A stretch of 64,000 bases of DNA, taken from positions 1-64,000 of the forward strand of contig NZ_JAAFGM010000002.1 in assembly GCF_012931985.1 (NCBI RefSeq), given 5' to 3'. The position numbers were made by a program, and so were the translations under genes. Shown one piece after another: positions 27,893 to 37,616 of the stretch (its first letter is position 1; the number at the start of each line of letters is the position of its first letter). Under the pieces are notes generated by a model that saw nothing but the letters and a program-made list of their open reading frames with translations, ran no database searches and had not been told where the DNA came from. Source of the DNA: Candidatus Roseilinea sp. NK_OTU-006. GTDB taxonomy: Bacteria; Chloroflexota; Anaerolineae; J036; Brachytrichaceae.

Positions 27893-30130
27893 ATGAAGCA
27901 ATCTGTTAAACCCGGGTCTGGTCACCGACTCAATTCAAGCAGAGGCCGCCTCTGGCTTGAACTGATGGGCGTTCTAGCGGCGCAGATACTCATTTTTGTC
28001 ATTGTTACCTGGCCATTCGCGCTCTCGCCGCTCAGCCGCATCATCGGTTGGCCAGGCGATAATTTGCAGCATCTGTGGAGCCTGTGGTGGGCCAAACATG
28101 CCTGGCTCGATCTGGGCCAGTCCCTAGATAACGTCTCGGTGTTTTATTACCCCGTCGGGATGACTCATCCGCTAATGGGCACGACGGTATGGAATCAGTT
28201 CCTGCTGTTACCAATCACTGCGCTATTTGGCCCGATAGTTGCTTATAACACAGCGGTTGTACTGGCTTATGCGCTGACCGGCCTGACAACCTACGCACTG
28301 ATCCGCTACCTGACACATAGCCCGGCTGGGGCGCTGTTCGGCAGTGTGGCATTCACGTTTTGCGCTGCGCGCATGAGCCACATCTACGGTCACTTGGCGA
28401 ATATCACCATGTACTGGTTCCCCTTGGGCGCGCTGGCGTTATTGTGGTTTGGCGATAGACCGACCTGGCGTCGCGCTGTGCTAGCCAGCATCGTCCTATG
28501 GGCAGGCATGCTAGTCAACTTCAAATCAATCATCACCTTCATGCTACCGGTCAGTGTGGTGCTTGGCTTATGGCTCGTGAGCACAGCTCGGTCATCACAC
28601 CAGAAGGCGCGATACGTCCTGCTACTCACCATGATTGCCGTTCTAGCAGCAGGTTTGTGGTTTCCCATTGGCGCGCCACTGCTCAGAACAGCCACCCAGG
28701 GCGATGGAGGATTTCTCCTCAACTTCGGAACCGAATCGAACAGCGCAAGCCTGCTTGGCTTCCTGGCGCCCTCCTGGCGCAATCCATTCGTCCCTGCTGG
28801 GACAGGGGCAGCCGAGTTCCTTAAAAAAGTCAATGGATTCTTCTGGGTCGAGGCTTTGGTCTATGTCGGTATCTCAACATTAATATTGTCAGTCATTGGC
28901 GCGCGCAGAGCAGGCAAGCGGGCCGTCCCCTGGCTCATCTTGATAGCCGGGTGTGGCATCCTGGCTCTGGGGCCATTTTTGAAGATCGCCGGCGAGCCGG
29001 TCATGTTACAGATTGAAGGGACGCAACACAAGGCTGCACTGCCATGGGCCTACCTGGCGCAGTTGCCGGTGCTCAATTTGCTTCGCACGCCCGGCCGCTT
29101 TGCGCAGCCCATGATGTTGGGAATGGCTGTGCTGGCCGGCTTTGGCGCAGCCTGGATGTATGCGCGCTTGAAAAGGTGGCCGGTGGCTCGGCTGGCAACG
29201 CTGGGCATGTTGGCTTTTGTCACCGCCTTTGAAGGCGTGGTGGTTTTTCCAACGCAGACGTTTGGCCCGTCAGTCCCGCCATTCTTTCAGCAAATTGCTC
29301 AAGGTGGCAAGCCAGGCGCACTGCTGACATACCCCTCTTTGAATCCGCAGAATCCAGGCACGTTCGAGTGGCTTGGCACAGAGTTGCAGATGCTGCATCA
29401 GACGACACACCAACGGCCAATCACCTCCGGTTACATTTGGCGGGTAGACGACACCGTGTATGGGACGATAAGTCAGTTGGAAAACGCCATTGATCCGGCG
29501 CCAGGACGCGACATATTTCCGAAGCCGGACGATCTACCAGCCTATCTACGCCCGCTGGGGTTCGCGTATGTGGTGATCTACAAGCACCACAGGCGTCAAG
29601 GCTTAGCATCAGCTACGCGCTTGAACGGCGCACCACCCGAGGACATCGCGCGCATTCGCCCTTACCTGACCGAAAAGCTAGGAGCGCCGATCTACGAAGA
29701 TGAAGAGATACTGGCTTTCGAGGTCCCTGATACTGCTGCTCACACTGTCTTCCTGGCAACCCAACACGGATGGTATGGTGTGGAAAGGCGGGCTGAGGGC
29801 AACGCGCGACGCTGGATGAGCGATCAGGCCGGCCTTTACGTGCGCGCGCCGCTCAGCACGACCATGCGCCTGGAACTGGAATACACACCTTTTGCGCCGA
29901 CCTACACCCTACAGCTTGCCTATGGCGATCTTCCGATTGGGTTATCCACACATATAGCCTCAGACGGCCAGTTGATCGCACGCAGCGAACCCTTTGTGGT
30001 CGGCCCCGGCCAGACCTCCATCCGCCTGACTGCCACATCCGGCTGTTCACCTATTGACCCGGCTGGCGCCAGGGTGAAACGCTGCGCGGCGTTTTACGTT
30101 TCGAGGATCGCGTTAGTTCCTCAGCCATAG
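27893..30130 (+). CDS. Polytopic membrane protein, GT-C-like (intact paralogue of 22521)
   Basis: A 745-residue membrane protein. About eleven hydrophobic spans lie in the first 480 residues, with GWPGDNLQHLWSLWWAKHA in the first external loop, FYYPVGMTHPLMG, and PVLNLLRTPGRFAQPMMLG near the end of the membrane part. The C-terminal 260 residues are soluble and beta-rich (PFFQQIAQGGKPGALLTYPS; FAYVVIYKHHRRQ). The layout fits a transferase using polyprenyl-linked sugars on the outer face. The ATG at 27893 was chosen over a TTG 9 bases upstream. It is the likely functional copy of the broken gene at 22521. Confidence 0.8.
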   Translation: MKQSVKPGSGHRLNSSRGRLWLELMGVLAAQILIFVIVTWPFALSPLSRIIGWPGDNLQHLWSLWWAKHAWLDLGQSLDNVSVFYYPVGMTHPLMGTTVWNQFLLLPITALFGPIVAYNTAVVLAYALTGLTTYALIRYLTHSPAGALFGSVAFTFCAARMSHIYGHLANITMYWFPLGALALLWFGDRPTWRRAVLASIVLWAGMLVNFKSIITFMLPVSVVLGLWLVSTARSSHQKARYVLLLTMIAVLAAGLWFPIGAPLLRTATQGDGGFLLNFGTESNSASLLGFLAPSWRNPFVPAGTGAAEFLKKVNGFFWVEALVYVGISTLILSVIGARRAGKRAVPWLILIAGCGILALGPFLKIAGEPVMLQIEGTQHKAALPWAYLAQLPVLNLLRTPGRFAQPMMLGMAVLAGFGAAWMYARLKRWPVARLATLGMLAFVTAFEGVVVFPTQTFGPSVPPFFQQIAQGGKPGALLTYPSLNPQNPGTFEWLGTELQMLHQTTHQRPITSGYIWRVDDTVYGTISQLENAIDPAPGRDIFPKPDDLPAYLRPLGFAYVVIYKHHRRQGLASATRLNGAPPEDIARIRPYLTEKLGAPIYEDEEILAFEVPDTAAHTVFLATQHGWYGVERRAEGNARRWMSDQAGLYVRAPLSTTMRLELEYTPFAPTYTLQLAYGDLPIGLSTHIASDGQLIARSEPFVVGPGQTSIRLTATSGCSPIDPAGARVKRCAAFYVSRIALVPQP

Positions 30131-30154
30131 CTGCGCCGACCAGCTCAAGTGCAA

Positions 30155-31159
30155 TCACAGTTGCGGCGGCGCAGAGGAGGAAGGGGTTACAACAGGCGCC
30201 TGACTTTGCGACGGGAGCGCGACAGCACCAAAGGCCGGATAGCCATATTTGCGTAACAACGGAAACGTGAGCACAGTGACGATCGCAGCGTCCAGACGCC
30301 CAAGCTGGTTTTGCCACTCCGCATCCATGCGCAGGCGGACGCGACCGGTCTGAAACCGATTGGCATTGCCAGCGATGATGTGATGGCTGCGAATGTCAAG
30401 CACGTCGTCGCCGACCAGGGGAGGAACAGCTTGCGGCTCGCCGGCAAGATCGAGCATGGCCTGAAAAGTATGGCGAGGATGGGCGACAAAGTCCTCATAA
30501 CGGATCAGGCGATAGTGCGCCGTATTCCGTTCCCACAGCAGATCGGCCAAGCCATTCAGGACATTCCATGCAGCAGCGCTGCGCGGCGCAGTATGGCGCT
30601 CCATGTATCGCATCCCTTTTGCGGTCGGATAAGACTTGACCCGCTGCCACGAATAAGCCACTGCCCGCGCATCGCGCACCAGATGGACAACGCGCATATC
30701 CAGAGACGGGGCAAGGCGGAGCAGATAGGAATAGGTCGGGTACTTGGATGTGTCCACGATGACGTTGCAGCCGGTATGCCGCTGAATCACGTGATACAGC
30801 CGCTCGGTCAGGGACACGTAATCCTGCACAGCGGCCGGCAACTCACTCAGCGACTGCGCAGCGAGCAGCCGGGGCAGTCCGTAGAGGCGAACCACACTGT
30901 TACGGGCACGGCGAATGCGCCGCGCCAGATGCGCATCATAGTCGCCGATCACCTCTCTGAAGACGCCGGCCCAATGCGAACAGCTCAAAATCGGATCGCC
31001 GCAACTGCAATGCTCATTAACCAGCCAGTCCTTGTCCCAGATGCGCTGCATCTCGCCTGCGCAAAAAAAGCCATCTATCTGACCCAGAGCAGCGCCCAAT
31101 ATGGTGCTGCCGCTGCGCGAACTGCCGGTGATGCACAGAACTTTCAGACGCTCAGCCAT
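30155..31159 (-). CDS. Sulfotransferase family protein (first of two)
   Basis: A 334-residue PAPS-dependent sulfotransferase-like enzyme. The phosphosulfate loop is at the N-terminus (CITGSSRSGSTILGAALG), and the second PAPS element is RVVHLVRDARAVAYSW with the conserved Arg and Ser neighbourhood. VIVDTSKYPTY precedes it. A cysteine cluster CSCGDPILSCSHW (about 55-70) is shared with the other sulfotransferase at 40206. The tail from about 318 is Ser/Pro-rich. The acceptor is unknown; the glycan setting suggests a sugar hydroxyl. The ATG at 31159 is preferred over TTG at 31174. It is flanked by two forward membrane-protein genes and is transcribed against both. Confidence 0.83.
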   Translation of the reverse strand: MAERLKVLCITGSSRSGSTILGAALGQIDGFFCAGEMQRIWDKDWLVNEHCSCGDPILSCSHWAGVFREVIGDYDAHLARRIRRARNSVVRLYGLPRLLAAQSLSELPAAVQDYVSLTERLYHVIQRHTGCNVIVDTSKYPTYSYLLRLAPSLDMRVVHLVRDARAVAYSWQRVKSYPTAKGMRYMERHTAPRSAAAWNVLNGLADLLWERNTAHYRLIRYEDFVAHPRHTFQAMLDLAGEPQAVPPLVGDDVLDIRSHHIIAGNANRFQTGRVRLRMDAEWQNQLGRLDAAIVTVLTFPLLRKYGYPAFGAVALPSQSQAPVVTPSSSAPPQL

Positions 31160-31304
31160 GATGCCTTCGTTCAAATCCAGGCCGGCGCTCTATCTGAGCA
31201 CGACAGGGCACCGACTTATCTGGCGTTACAATGCGCGCCATTATTCCAAAACGAGGTACATTCTAGCATTCCCTTCATCACAGCTCACACCCACCCTTCA
31301 AGGT

Positions 31305-31310
31305 TACAAT
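31305..31310 (+). promoter_or_regulatory. -10-like TACAAT before the GT-C gene
   Basis: TACAAT lies 23 bases upstream of the ATG at 31334 in the 174-base divergent gap. A second TACAAT occurs at about 31228. No clear -35 partner was identified for either, so the assignment is tentative. Confidence 0.3.
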
Positions 31311-31333
31311 CAATCAGACATCCCCACACGACT

Positions 31334-33424
31334 ATGTCATCCAGGTTGGCCAATCACACAGCGTCTTCATCAGCGGCACCCCCTCATAGGAGATCGACGC
31401 TGTCTCGGCATCAGATCGGATGGCTCATCCTCATCTCAGCAGCCTACTTGATCAAACTGACGTTAATGCCGATCACCAGCCAGAATGATTTGTTGCTGAA
31501 TGCATGGCAATCACACCACATTAACCAGGGACACTGGAACAATTATGCGCACATCACCGAGCTATACAAAGCGCGCAACTTCGTCAGCCCACATCCGGCG
31601 GCTCCATATCCGTATGGCTTCTATGCGTTGACTGCAGCCTGGCTGGAAACGTTACGGCTTGTCGGTTTAATTAGCTACGAAGGCTGGACGACGCAATGGG
31701 CTATTACCAACCAGGCATTGTGGTTCCTGCTATTAAAGCTACCTTACCTGGCAGCAGACATCGTGATTGGGGTATTGTTGTTCAAGTCGGCACGCGCTAG
31801 ATATGGCCCGCTGGCCTGGGCCACTTGGGCCTGGTCGGGGTCGGCCGCCTATCTACTGTTGATGGGCCAGAACGACCTATATCCCACACTGTTTACGGTA
31901 TCGGCGACCGTGCTGGGCGCGCAGTCGATTCGCGCCCGGCGCGCCGGCCGCACGCATAGCTTTGCTCTGTCTGTTGCCAGCGTGATCATGCTAGGAATCG
32001 GCGCTACCTTTAAAATCATCCCTCTGGCGCTGGTTGCGCCGTTCGCCTTAACGCTAACCCCACACTGGCGACACAGGGCACTGCTCGTCAGCATTCCCGC
32101 GCTGATCTTTGGCGCAAGCGCTCTGCCGTTCTTGTCCACGCCGGCGTTTGTCAACGGTGTGCTCTTCAACTGGGAAGGCGTCCGGTTATTCTCTGCGATA
32201 CAGATTTTTGCCAACCCTGTCTCGCTGTTTGTCATGTCCTATGTGGCGCTGCTGGTTTTTCTCATCTGTCGGCCATACGCTTTCACGCGCCCGCGCGATC
32301 TCTGGCTGATTGGCGCAGCAGTGTTCAGCAGCCTGTTTTTGTTTTCCTGGTCGCAGTTCTACTGGGCGGTATGGCTCACACCGTTCATCGTGGCCTTGAT
32401 CGCCATTGACACACGACGTGCTCGCTATTGGGCCGTGCTGTGGCTTATCCTGGAGATTGCTTTCAGCATCTTGTTGTTCAACCGACATCGAGACTTCAAT
32501 ATCGGCCTGCTGGCCGCTATGTCGCTACTTTTCCGATTTGCACAACTGGACACTGTGGTTGCCTTGTTTGCACCTGCGGTCGCACAGCCGCTGGAGATCC
32601 TGTGGACGGTGACGCGAACAGCGCAGAGCGCAGCGTGGCTGCTCATCCTGGCCGGGGCTATTGGATTGCTGCTTGCTGGCCGGCGCGCAGCGCCGAAGCG
32701 GCGTGTACGCGCTTTGGGGCCTACACGCCCTCACCAGGCATTGCAGCAACCCGTGCCGGCTCGGTGGGCAGTCATATTGCTCCTGCCGGCCATTGCTGCT
32801 GCGCTGGGCGCAGCAGGTGTGTTCACTTTATCCCGCAACGCATCCGTTCGTGAATTCCAGCGCGCACCCATCGGCCAGCTCACACTGACGGCTGACACGC
32901 CGGCATTCAGTCAGACAATGGCCCCACTAGTGGAAGATGTTACCGGCCTGCTGCTCGATGTGTCTCTTTCAGAGAGTATCAAACCGCCCGCCAAGATGGA
33001 ACTCTGTGCTCAACCAGCATCTGCTGCCCATTCACCGATATGCACGTACGGGAGCCTGATTCAGACGCCACAGTTCCAGGGGTACGGATTTATTCTTTCA
33101 CCCCCCTTACCGACGTTTTCGCAGCCTTACACGCTGACATTCCGGCTTGTGGATCCAGCCACAGATGCGCGTGTTTCAACAGTCATTGTGTCAGCCCCTC
33201 AAACGGCTCAGGGCGTTCTTTATAACATTCACTATGCTGAACAGGCGCAGAACGGCCTGGCCGCGCTCACAGTTCTGCGAGCCTTTGACACCGGGGCGGC
33301 ATTCAGCGCGATGGCCGACCGGCTCGGCGCAGATTGGCGGCTGTTTGTTCTCTGGGGCCTGTGCCTGATTTTATGCCTGCTAATTCACGTCGCCAGCACA
33401 GGGCACCGCACGCCAGGCATCTGA
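31334..33424 (+). CDS. Polytopic membrane protein resembling GT87/DUF2029 glycosyltransferases
   Basis: A 696-residue membrane protein. After a short Ser/Arg-rich N-terminus the first helix is HQIGWLILISAAYLIKLTLM, followed by an external loop with SQNDLLLNAWQSHHINQGHW, whose Asp sits where GT-C enzymes keep a catalytic acid. About ten more hydrophobic spans reach residue 520. The last 170 residues form an external beta-rich domain before a final helix. Likely function: transfer of a sugar from a polyprenyl carrier. The start was set at 31334 because the upstream open frame is only the mirror of the sulfotransferase gene. It ends 24 bases before the ABC permeases. Confidence 0.72.
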   Translation: MSSRLANHTASSSAAPPHRRSTLSRHQIGWLILISAAYLIKLTLMPITSQNDLLLNAWQSHHINQGHWNNYAHITELYKARNFVSPHPAAPYPYGFYALTAAWLETLRLVGLISYEGWTTQWAITNQALWFLLLKLPYLAADIVIGVLLFKSARARYGPLAWATWAWSGSAAYLLLMGQNDLYPTLFTVSATVLGAQSIRARRAGRTHSFALSVASVIMLGIGATFKIIPLALVAPFALTLTPHWRHRALLVSIPALIFGASALPFLSTPAFVNGVLFNWEGVRLFSAIQIFANPVSLFVMSYVALLVFLICRPYAFTRPRDLWLIGAAVFSSLFLFSWSQFYWAVWLTPFIVALIAIDTRRARYWAVLWLILEIAFSILLFNRHRDFNIGLLAAMSLLFRFAQLDTVVALFAPAVAQPLEILWTVTRTAQSAAWLLILAGAIGLLLAGRRAAPKRRVRALGPTRPHQALQQPVPARWAVILLLPAIAAALGAAGVFTLSRNASVREFQRAPIGQLTLTADTPAFSQTMAPLVEDVTGLLLDVSLSESIKPPAKMELCAQPASAAHSPICTYGSLIQTPQFQGYGFILSPPLPTFSQPYTLTFRLVDPATDARVSTVIVSAPQTAQGVLYNIHYAEQAQNGLAALTVLRAFDTGAAFSAMADRLGADWRLFVLWGLCLILCLLIHVASTGHRTPGI

Positions 33425-33448
33425 TGCGCCGCAGCAGCCATAGGCTCT

Positions 33449-34255
33449 ATGCATAAGCTCACGCGACTGCTTGTCATCTACCCGGCCCTCTTGCGCGCCT
33501 ACTGGGAGCGCGCGGTAGCCTACCGCGCCGTGTTCGCCGTATCGCTGCTCAACGCCATCTTCCCGCTGGTGATGATGGCGATCTGGATCGGCATGGCGCA
33601 GGACGGGCCGGTGGCCGGTTTCAGCGCGCCTGACTTCGCCGGCTACTACCTGGCTGCCGTCCTGGTCCGTCGCCTCACCGGCGTCGGCATCGTGCAAGAC
33701 GCAGAGCGATTGGTGAGGAGCGGTGAATTGTCCGTCTATTTGTTTCGCCCGCTGGACGTGGTGCATCACTTCTTCGCGCGCGTCTTGACCGGGCGAGTTG
33801 TGGTGACGCCTATGTTGTTGGCGCCGGTGGCGCTGGCCATCCTGGCGATTCCCGGCCCCCAATTTGACCTGCGCCCGGCTACGCTGATGCGCTTCGCCCT
33901 CAGTTGTGGGATTGGGCTGCTCTTTGAGTTCTACGCCCAGTGGCTGCTCGCCGGCCTGGCCTTTTGGATCGTGCAAACGCAGGGCATCGCGGCGGCTTAC
34001 CAGTTCGTCAAGGCATTCTTGGGCGGCTACATCGTGCCGCTCGCGCTGTTCCCGCCTGCCGTGTCCGGCTTGCTCACCTGGCTGCCCTTTCAGAGCAGCG
34101 TGGCGCTGCCGGTGGAAATCCTGACCGGCCGGCTGAGCGCAGAACAGAGCTTCCTGCGGTTGGCGATTGGCGCAGGCTGGGTCGCGCTGATCGCGCTTGG
34201 TGCGCGCTTGCTCTGGCGCGCCGGCCTGCGCGGCTATAGCGCGGTTGGGGGCTGA
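33449..34255 (+). CDS. ABC-2 type permease, first of pair
   Basis: A 268-residue permease of the ABC2_membrane_6 / DUF990 group with six hydrophobic spans (about 25-48, 60-80, 110-135, 145-170, 175-200, 225-250). The cytoplasmic loop RRLTGVGIVQDAERLVRSGELSVYLFRPLDVVHH is characteristic of this group, which exports unknown substrates, some linked to glycan or antibiotic export. It lies 2 bases before the second permease, so the two form a heterodimer. The expected ATP-binding subunit, usually encoded just upstream, is absent; a GT-C-like gene occupies that place. Confidence 0.85.
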   Translation: MHKLTRLLVIYPALLRAYWERAVAYRAVFAVSLLNAIFPLVMMAIWIGMAQDGPVAGFSAPDFAGYYLAAVLVRRLTGVGIVQDAERLVRSGELSVYLFRPLDVVHHFFARVLTGRVVVTPMLLAPVALAILAIPGPQFDLRPATLMRFALSCGIGLLFEFYAQWLLAGLAFWIVQTQGIAAAYQFVKAFLGGYIVPLALFPPAVSGLLTWLPFQSSVALPVEILTGRLSAEQSFLRLAIGAGWVALIALGARLLWRAGLRGYSAVGG

Positions 34256-34257
34256 CT

Positions 34258-35067
34258 ATGCGCACGATTCCACACACCATTGCGCGTTACGTCGGCCTGC
34301 TGAAGCTGTTTGCGCACAACAGCGTGCTGACTAACCTGGAATACCGCGTCAACTTCGCCGGCGCGCTGCTCATGTCGCTGCTCGACGCGCTGTGGGCTGT
34401 GGGCGGGGCGGTGTTGTTCTACAGCCATCGCGCCACCCTCGGCGGCTGGACCTTCCCAGAAGCACTGGTCGTGGTCGGCATGTTTTTCATCGCCTCTGGC
34501 TTTTTGGATGCCTTCTTGCAACCCAACCTGCGCGACGTGATCGAAGCCGTGCGCACTGGCGCGATGGACTATGTGCTGATCAAGCCCATCAGTCCGATGT
34601 TCCACGCAACCCTGCGCCGCTTTCGGCTGGAGAAGCTGTCCAGTTTGGGGGTTGGGCTGGCGTTGATCGGGTATGCACTGGCCCAATTGCGCTTATGGCC
34701 CGGAACAGAGCGATGGATCGCCTTTCTGGGCCTGGGGTTGGCCGCGCTGATTTTGCTTTACGCCTTGATGGCCATGTTGACTGCGTTATGCTTCTGGGTG
34801 GTGGATATTGCCAACATCGAGGAGTTGGTGTTCGGCGTGCTGGACGTGGCGCGCTTCCCCGCGCAGGCCTTCCCCGAGCCGGTGCGCGGGATCATCTCGC
34901 TGGTGATTCCGATCGCCTTCGTCAGCACTGTGCCGGCTGAAGCGTTGCTGGGACGCCTCACGCCGGCAATGGCGCTCTACGGACTAGCGTGGGCCGGCGC
35001 CGCGCTCTTGCTGAGCGTGCTCGTCTGGCGAGCCGCCGTGTCGCGCTACACCAGCGCCAGCAGCTAA
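34258..35067 (+). CDS. ABC-2 type permease, second of pair
   Basis: A 269-residue permease of the same ABC2_membrane_6 class. Hydrophobic spans are at about 38-60, 68-88, 118-145, 150-178, 180-205 and 230-255. The loop DVIEAVRTGAMDYVLIKPISPMFHA is the equivalent of the REV/SGELS..L.RP segment in its partner and is typical of the family. A GGGGG tract just before the ATG serves as a weak Shine-Dalgarno. Together with the first permease it needs an ATPase supplied from elsewhere in the genome. The sugar-transferase gene follows after 24 bases. Confidence 0.85.
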   Translation: MRTIPHTIARYVGLLKLFAHNSVLTNLEYRVNFAGALLMSLLDALWAVGGAVLFYSHRATLGGWTFPEALVVVGMFFIASGFLDAFLQPNLRDVIEAVRTGAMDYVLIKPISPMFHATLRRFRLEKLSSLGVGLALIGYALAQLRLWPGTERWIAFLGLGLAALILLYALMAMLTALCFWVVDIANIEELVFGVLDVARFPAQAFPEPVRGIISLVIPIAFVSTVPAEALLGRLTPAMALYGLAWAGAALLLSVLVWRAAVSRYTSASS

Positions 35068-35091
35068 CTCTGGTGCAGCGGAGCAGGCACA

Positions 35092-36474
35092 ATGAGCATC
35101 CCGATCAAAACCAATCGCGTGCTGATCGCTATCGGGCTGGACCTGGCATTAACCCTCATGTCACTCTGGCTGTCGGCGCAGATACGGTTGTGGTTGCCGT
35201 TCGGACAGGACCTGAATGCACCCAATGTGGCGTTAGGCTGGCCTGTGTATGCGTTGGCCGTGTTGATTTGGGGGATCGTGCTGGCCCAGTTCAATCTATA
35301 CTCGCGACGCCGTGCGCGCTTTCGGGAAGAATCGCGCGCGTTGACCTTGGCCGTGCTGACCGCGCTGTTGATTTTGGCCGGCGCGTTGTATTTGAGCTTT
35401 CGACAGGTCTCGCGTTTACAGTTTATCTATTTCGGCGTGATCAACATCGCGTTATTGAACGCCGCGCATGGCATCCGCTTCTTGCGCCGGCGATCGGGCG
35501 CCGCGCGCGATGCCTGGCGCGTGCTGATCGTCGGCGCAACGGGCATCGGGCGCGAACTGGCCGAGCGCATCATGGCCGGCGCACCGGGCGAGGCGCTGGT
35601 GATCGGCTTTCTGGACGATCACCTCCCGAAACACACCCAAGTCTGCGCCGGCGCGCCGGTGCTGGGACGCATTGACGATGCGCCGCGCGTGGCCGTCGAG
35701 GCCGGCGCATCGGAAGTCATCCTGGCGCTGCCGCGCGACGCCCAAGCCCGCCTGTTGACGCTGATCGCGCAGATGGAGGCATTGCCCATCCAGGTCAGCC
35801 TGACGCCGGATGTGCTAGACCTGGCCTGGTTCATGACGCGGGTGGAAGACCTCAACGGCATCCCGCTGTTGCGGCTGCGCGAGTCGCCGCTGGACGGGCC
35901 GGCGCGGGCGGTCAAGCGCGTGATGGACATTGCGCTCTCGGCCCTGGGGTTGGCGTTGGCCGGCCCGCTCATGGCGCTGATCGCGTTGCTGATCAAGCTG
36001 GATTCACCCGGCCCGGCGCTCATCCGCCAGCAGCGCGTGGGCGAAAACGGCCGGCTGTTCGAGATGTTGAAGTTCCGCACGATGCGCGCCGATGCGCAGC
36101 ACAACGCGGAGCATAGCTTGCCGCACAAGCGGCGAGACGACCCGCGCGTGACACGGCTGGGGCGCTTTCTGCGCCGGTATAGCCTGGACGAATTGCCGCA
36201 GTTGATCAATGTGCTGAAAGGCGAGATGAGCCTGGTCGGGCCGCGACCGGAGCTGCCCTGGCTGGTGGATCGCTATGAGAGCTGGCAGCGCCGGCGCTTT
36301 GCCGTGCCGCCCGGCATGACCGGCTGGTGGCAGATCAACGGGCGCAGCGACCGTCCGATGCACCTGCACGTTGAGGATGACCTGTATTACATCCGCCACT
36401 ACTCGCTATGGCTGGATGTGCTGATCTTGCTCAAAACTGTGCCGGCAGTGCTAAGCGGACGAGGGGCATTCTAG
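35092..36474 (+). CDS. Polyprenyl-phosphate sugar-1-phosphate transferase (WcaJ/PglC type)
   Basis: A 460-residue polyisoprenyl-phosphate hexose-1-phosphate transferase that starts glycan assembly by moving a sugar phosphate from a nucleotide sugar to undecaprenyl phosphate. Four N-terminal helices and a nucleotide-binding-like domain (about 140-260; VLIVGATGIGRELAERI) precede the catalytic bacterial sugar transferase domain (about 265-460) with a re-entrant helix, FEMLKFRTMRADA, LGRFLRRYSLDELPQLINVLKGE with the catalytic Asp-Glu pair, and SLVGPRPELPWLV. A GGAG Shine-Dalgarno lies upstream. It ends 4 bases inside the converging GT1 gene. It is the likely first enzyme of the island. Confidence 0.92.
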   Translation: MSIPIKTNRVLIAIGLDLALTLMSLWLSAQIRLWLPFGQDLNAPNVALGWPVYALAVLIWGIVLAQFNLYSRRRARFREESRALTLAVLTALLILAGALYLSFRQVSRLQFIYFGVINIALLNAAHGIRFLRRRSGAARDAWRVLIVGATGIGRELAERIMAGAPGEALVIGFLDDHLPKHTQVCAGAPVLGRIDDAPRVAVEAGASEVILALPRDAQARLLTLIAQMEALPIQVSLTPDVLDLAWFMTRVEDLNGIPLLRLRESPLDGPARAVKRVMDIALSALGLALAGPLMALIALLIKLDSPGPALIRQQRVGENGRLFEMLKFRTMRADAQHNAEHSLPHKRRDDPRVTRLGRFLRRYSLDELPQLINVLKGEMSLVGPRPELPWLVDRYESWQRRRFAVPPGMTGWWQINGRSDRPMHLHVEDDLYYIRHYSLWLDVLILLKTVPAVLSGRGAF

Positions 36475-37616
36475 GGCAGCGATGCTCGTCGGCTGGCCGG
36501 TCGCAACAGCGCTTCGTACTGATCGGTCACACGATCCCAAGAGTAGCACATTTGTGCGTGCAAGCGCGCGCGCCGGCGATATTCGGCGATTGTGTCAGGG
36601 CGGCTCAACAAGTGGACCAGCACCTCGGCCAGCGCCACGCTGCCGCGTTCGCCGCTGTAGCTGAAGCCAGCATCGCCGATGGTTTCAAGATTTTCGGCCG
36701 TATCGTTCACGATGACACAATTCCCAAAAGCCATGGCCTCGACCAGCGCCGGATGGGTGCCGCCGACTTCAGAGGTCTCTACGAAGATCGCTGCATTGCT
36801 CGCCAGTTCAGCGTAGGCTTCACCAAACTGATAGCCGGTGAACACGATAGAAGGGTTGCGCTGTGCGCGAGCTTTGAGCGAGGCGATGTAATCGGCAGCG
36901 TAAGGGGCGTCGCCGGTGATCACGCATTTCATGTCGCGTACTGCGTGTTGCGTGTTGTGCAGTTGAAGCCAGGCGTCAACAAGGTGATGGGCGCAGTTTT
37001 CGGGGACGAGCCGGCCCACGAACAACACGTACTGGCCGGGGGTCAGACCAAAACGGCGCAGCACGTCGCCGGGTGGCTTGGGCAGCACGTCTGCGCCGTA
37101 GGGAATGAAAACTGTCTCTGCGTCATACTCGCGCCGGTAGTAGTCCTGCACGCGGCGCGAATCGGTAACAACGACGTGCGCTGCCTTGGTCGCCACGCGC
37201 TCTGATGCGCGAATGTAAACGCGGGCGAGCCAGCCCCACTTGCGGCGCTTCCAGTCCAACCCATCCACATTGAGGATGACGCGCGTCCGGCTGAAGAGCC
37301 GCGGAATCAAACACAGCGGCGCGTTGCCGGCGATGAACACGATCATGGCGTCGTAGCTCTGTGTGAGTGCATGCGCCATCGAAAGCGCCGTGTGGGTGAT
37401 GGTGTCAAGGTGTTTGGTAGCAACGCCGCGCACACGCACCAGCCGCATTCCCTTGTATGTTGGCTCGGCAAAATGGATGTGATGGGCGCGGTTGTACACG
37501 GTGACGCGATGGCCGCGCTGCACTAAACGCACGCCGAGATTCTCAGCGCACGTCTCGAAGCCGGAGTACGACGCCGGCACGCCGCGCGTGCCGACGAGAG
37601 CAAGGTTAAAGCTCAT
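36471..37616 (-). CDS. GT4-type glycosyltransferase with DUF1972 N-terminus
   Basis: A 381-residue GT-B glycosyltransferase. The N-terminal domain opens LALVGTRGVPASYSGFETCAE, the DUF1972 signature of rhamnosyl- and related transferases. The C-terminal domain has LFVGRLVPENCAHHLVDAW and the nucleotide-sugar motif SEVGGTHPALVEAMAFGNCVIVND, with the usual E-x7-E spacing. It is cytoplasmic and probably extends the lipid-linked glycan. It is the last gene of a five-gene minus-strand operon (42357 to 36471) and overlaps the preceding gene by 11 bases. Donor and acceptor sugars are unknown. Confidence 0.88.
   Translation of the reverse strand: MSFNLALVGTRGVPASYSGFETCAENLGVRLVQRGHRVTVYNRAHHIHFAEPTYKGMRLVRVRGVATKHLDTITHTALSMAHALTQSYDAMIVFIAGNAPLCLIPRLFSRTRVILNVDGLDWKRRKWGWLARVYIRASERVATKAAHVVVTDSRRVQDYYRREYDAETVFIPYGADVLPKPPGDVLRRFGLTPGQYVLFVGRLVPENCAHHLVDAWLQLHNTQHAVRDMKCVITGDAPYAADYIASLKARAQRNPSIVFTGYQFGEAYAELASNAAIFVETSEVGGTHPALVEAMAFGNCVIVNDTAENLETIGDAGFSYSGERGSVALAEVLVHLLSRPDTIAEYRRRARLHAQMCYSWDRVTDQYEALLRPASRRASLP

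Noticed and set aside
30311-31333. Long plus-strand open frame upstream of the GT-C gene, opposite the sulfotransferase
   Set aside because: Its translation shows no family features and mirrors the codons of the sulfotransferase, whose PAPS motifs are clear. It is an open antisense frame of a GC-rich gene, so the GT-C start was set at 31334.
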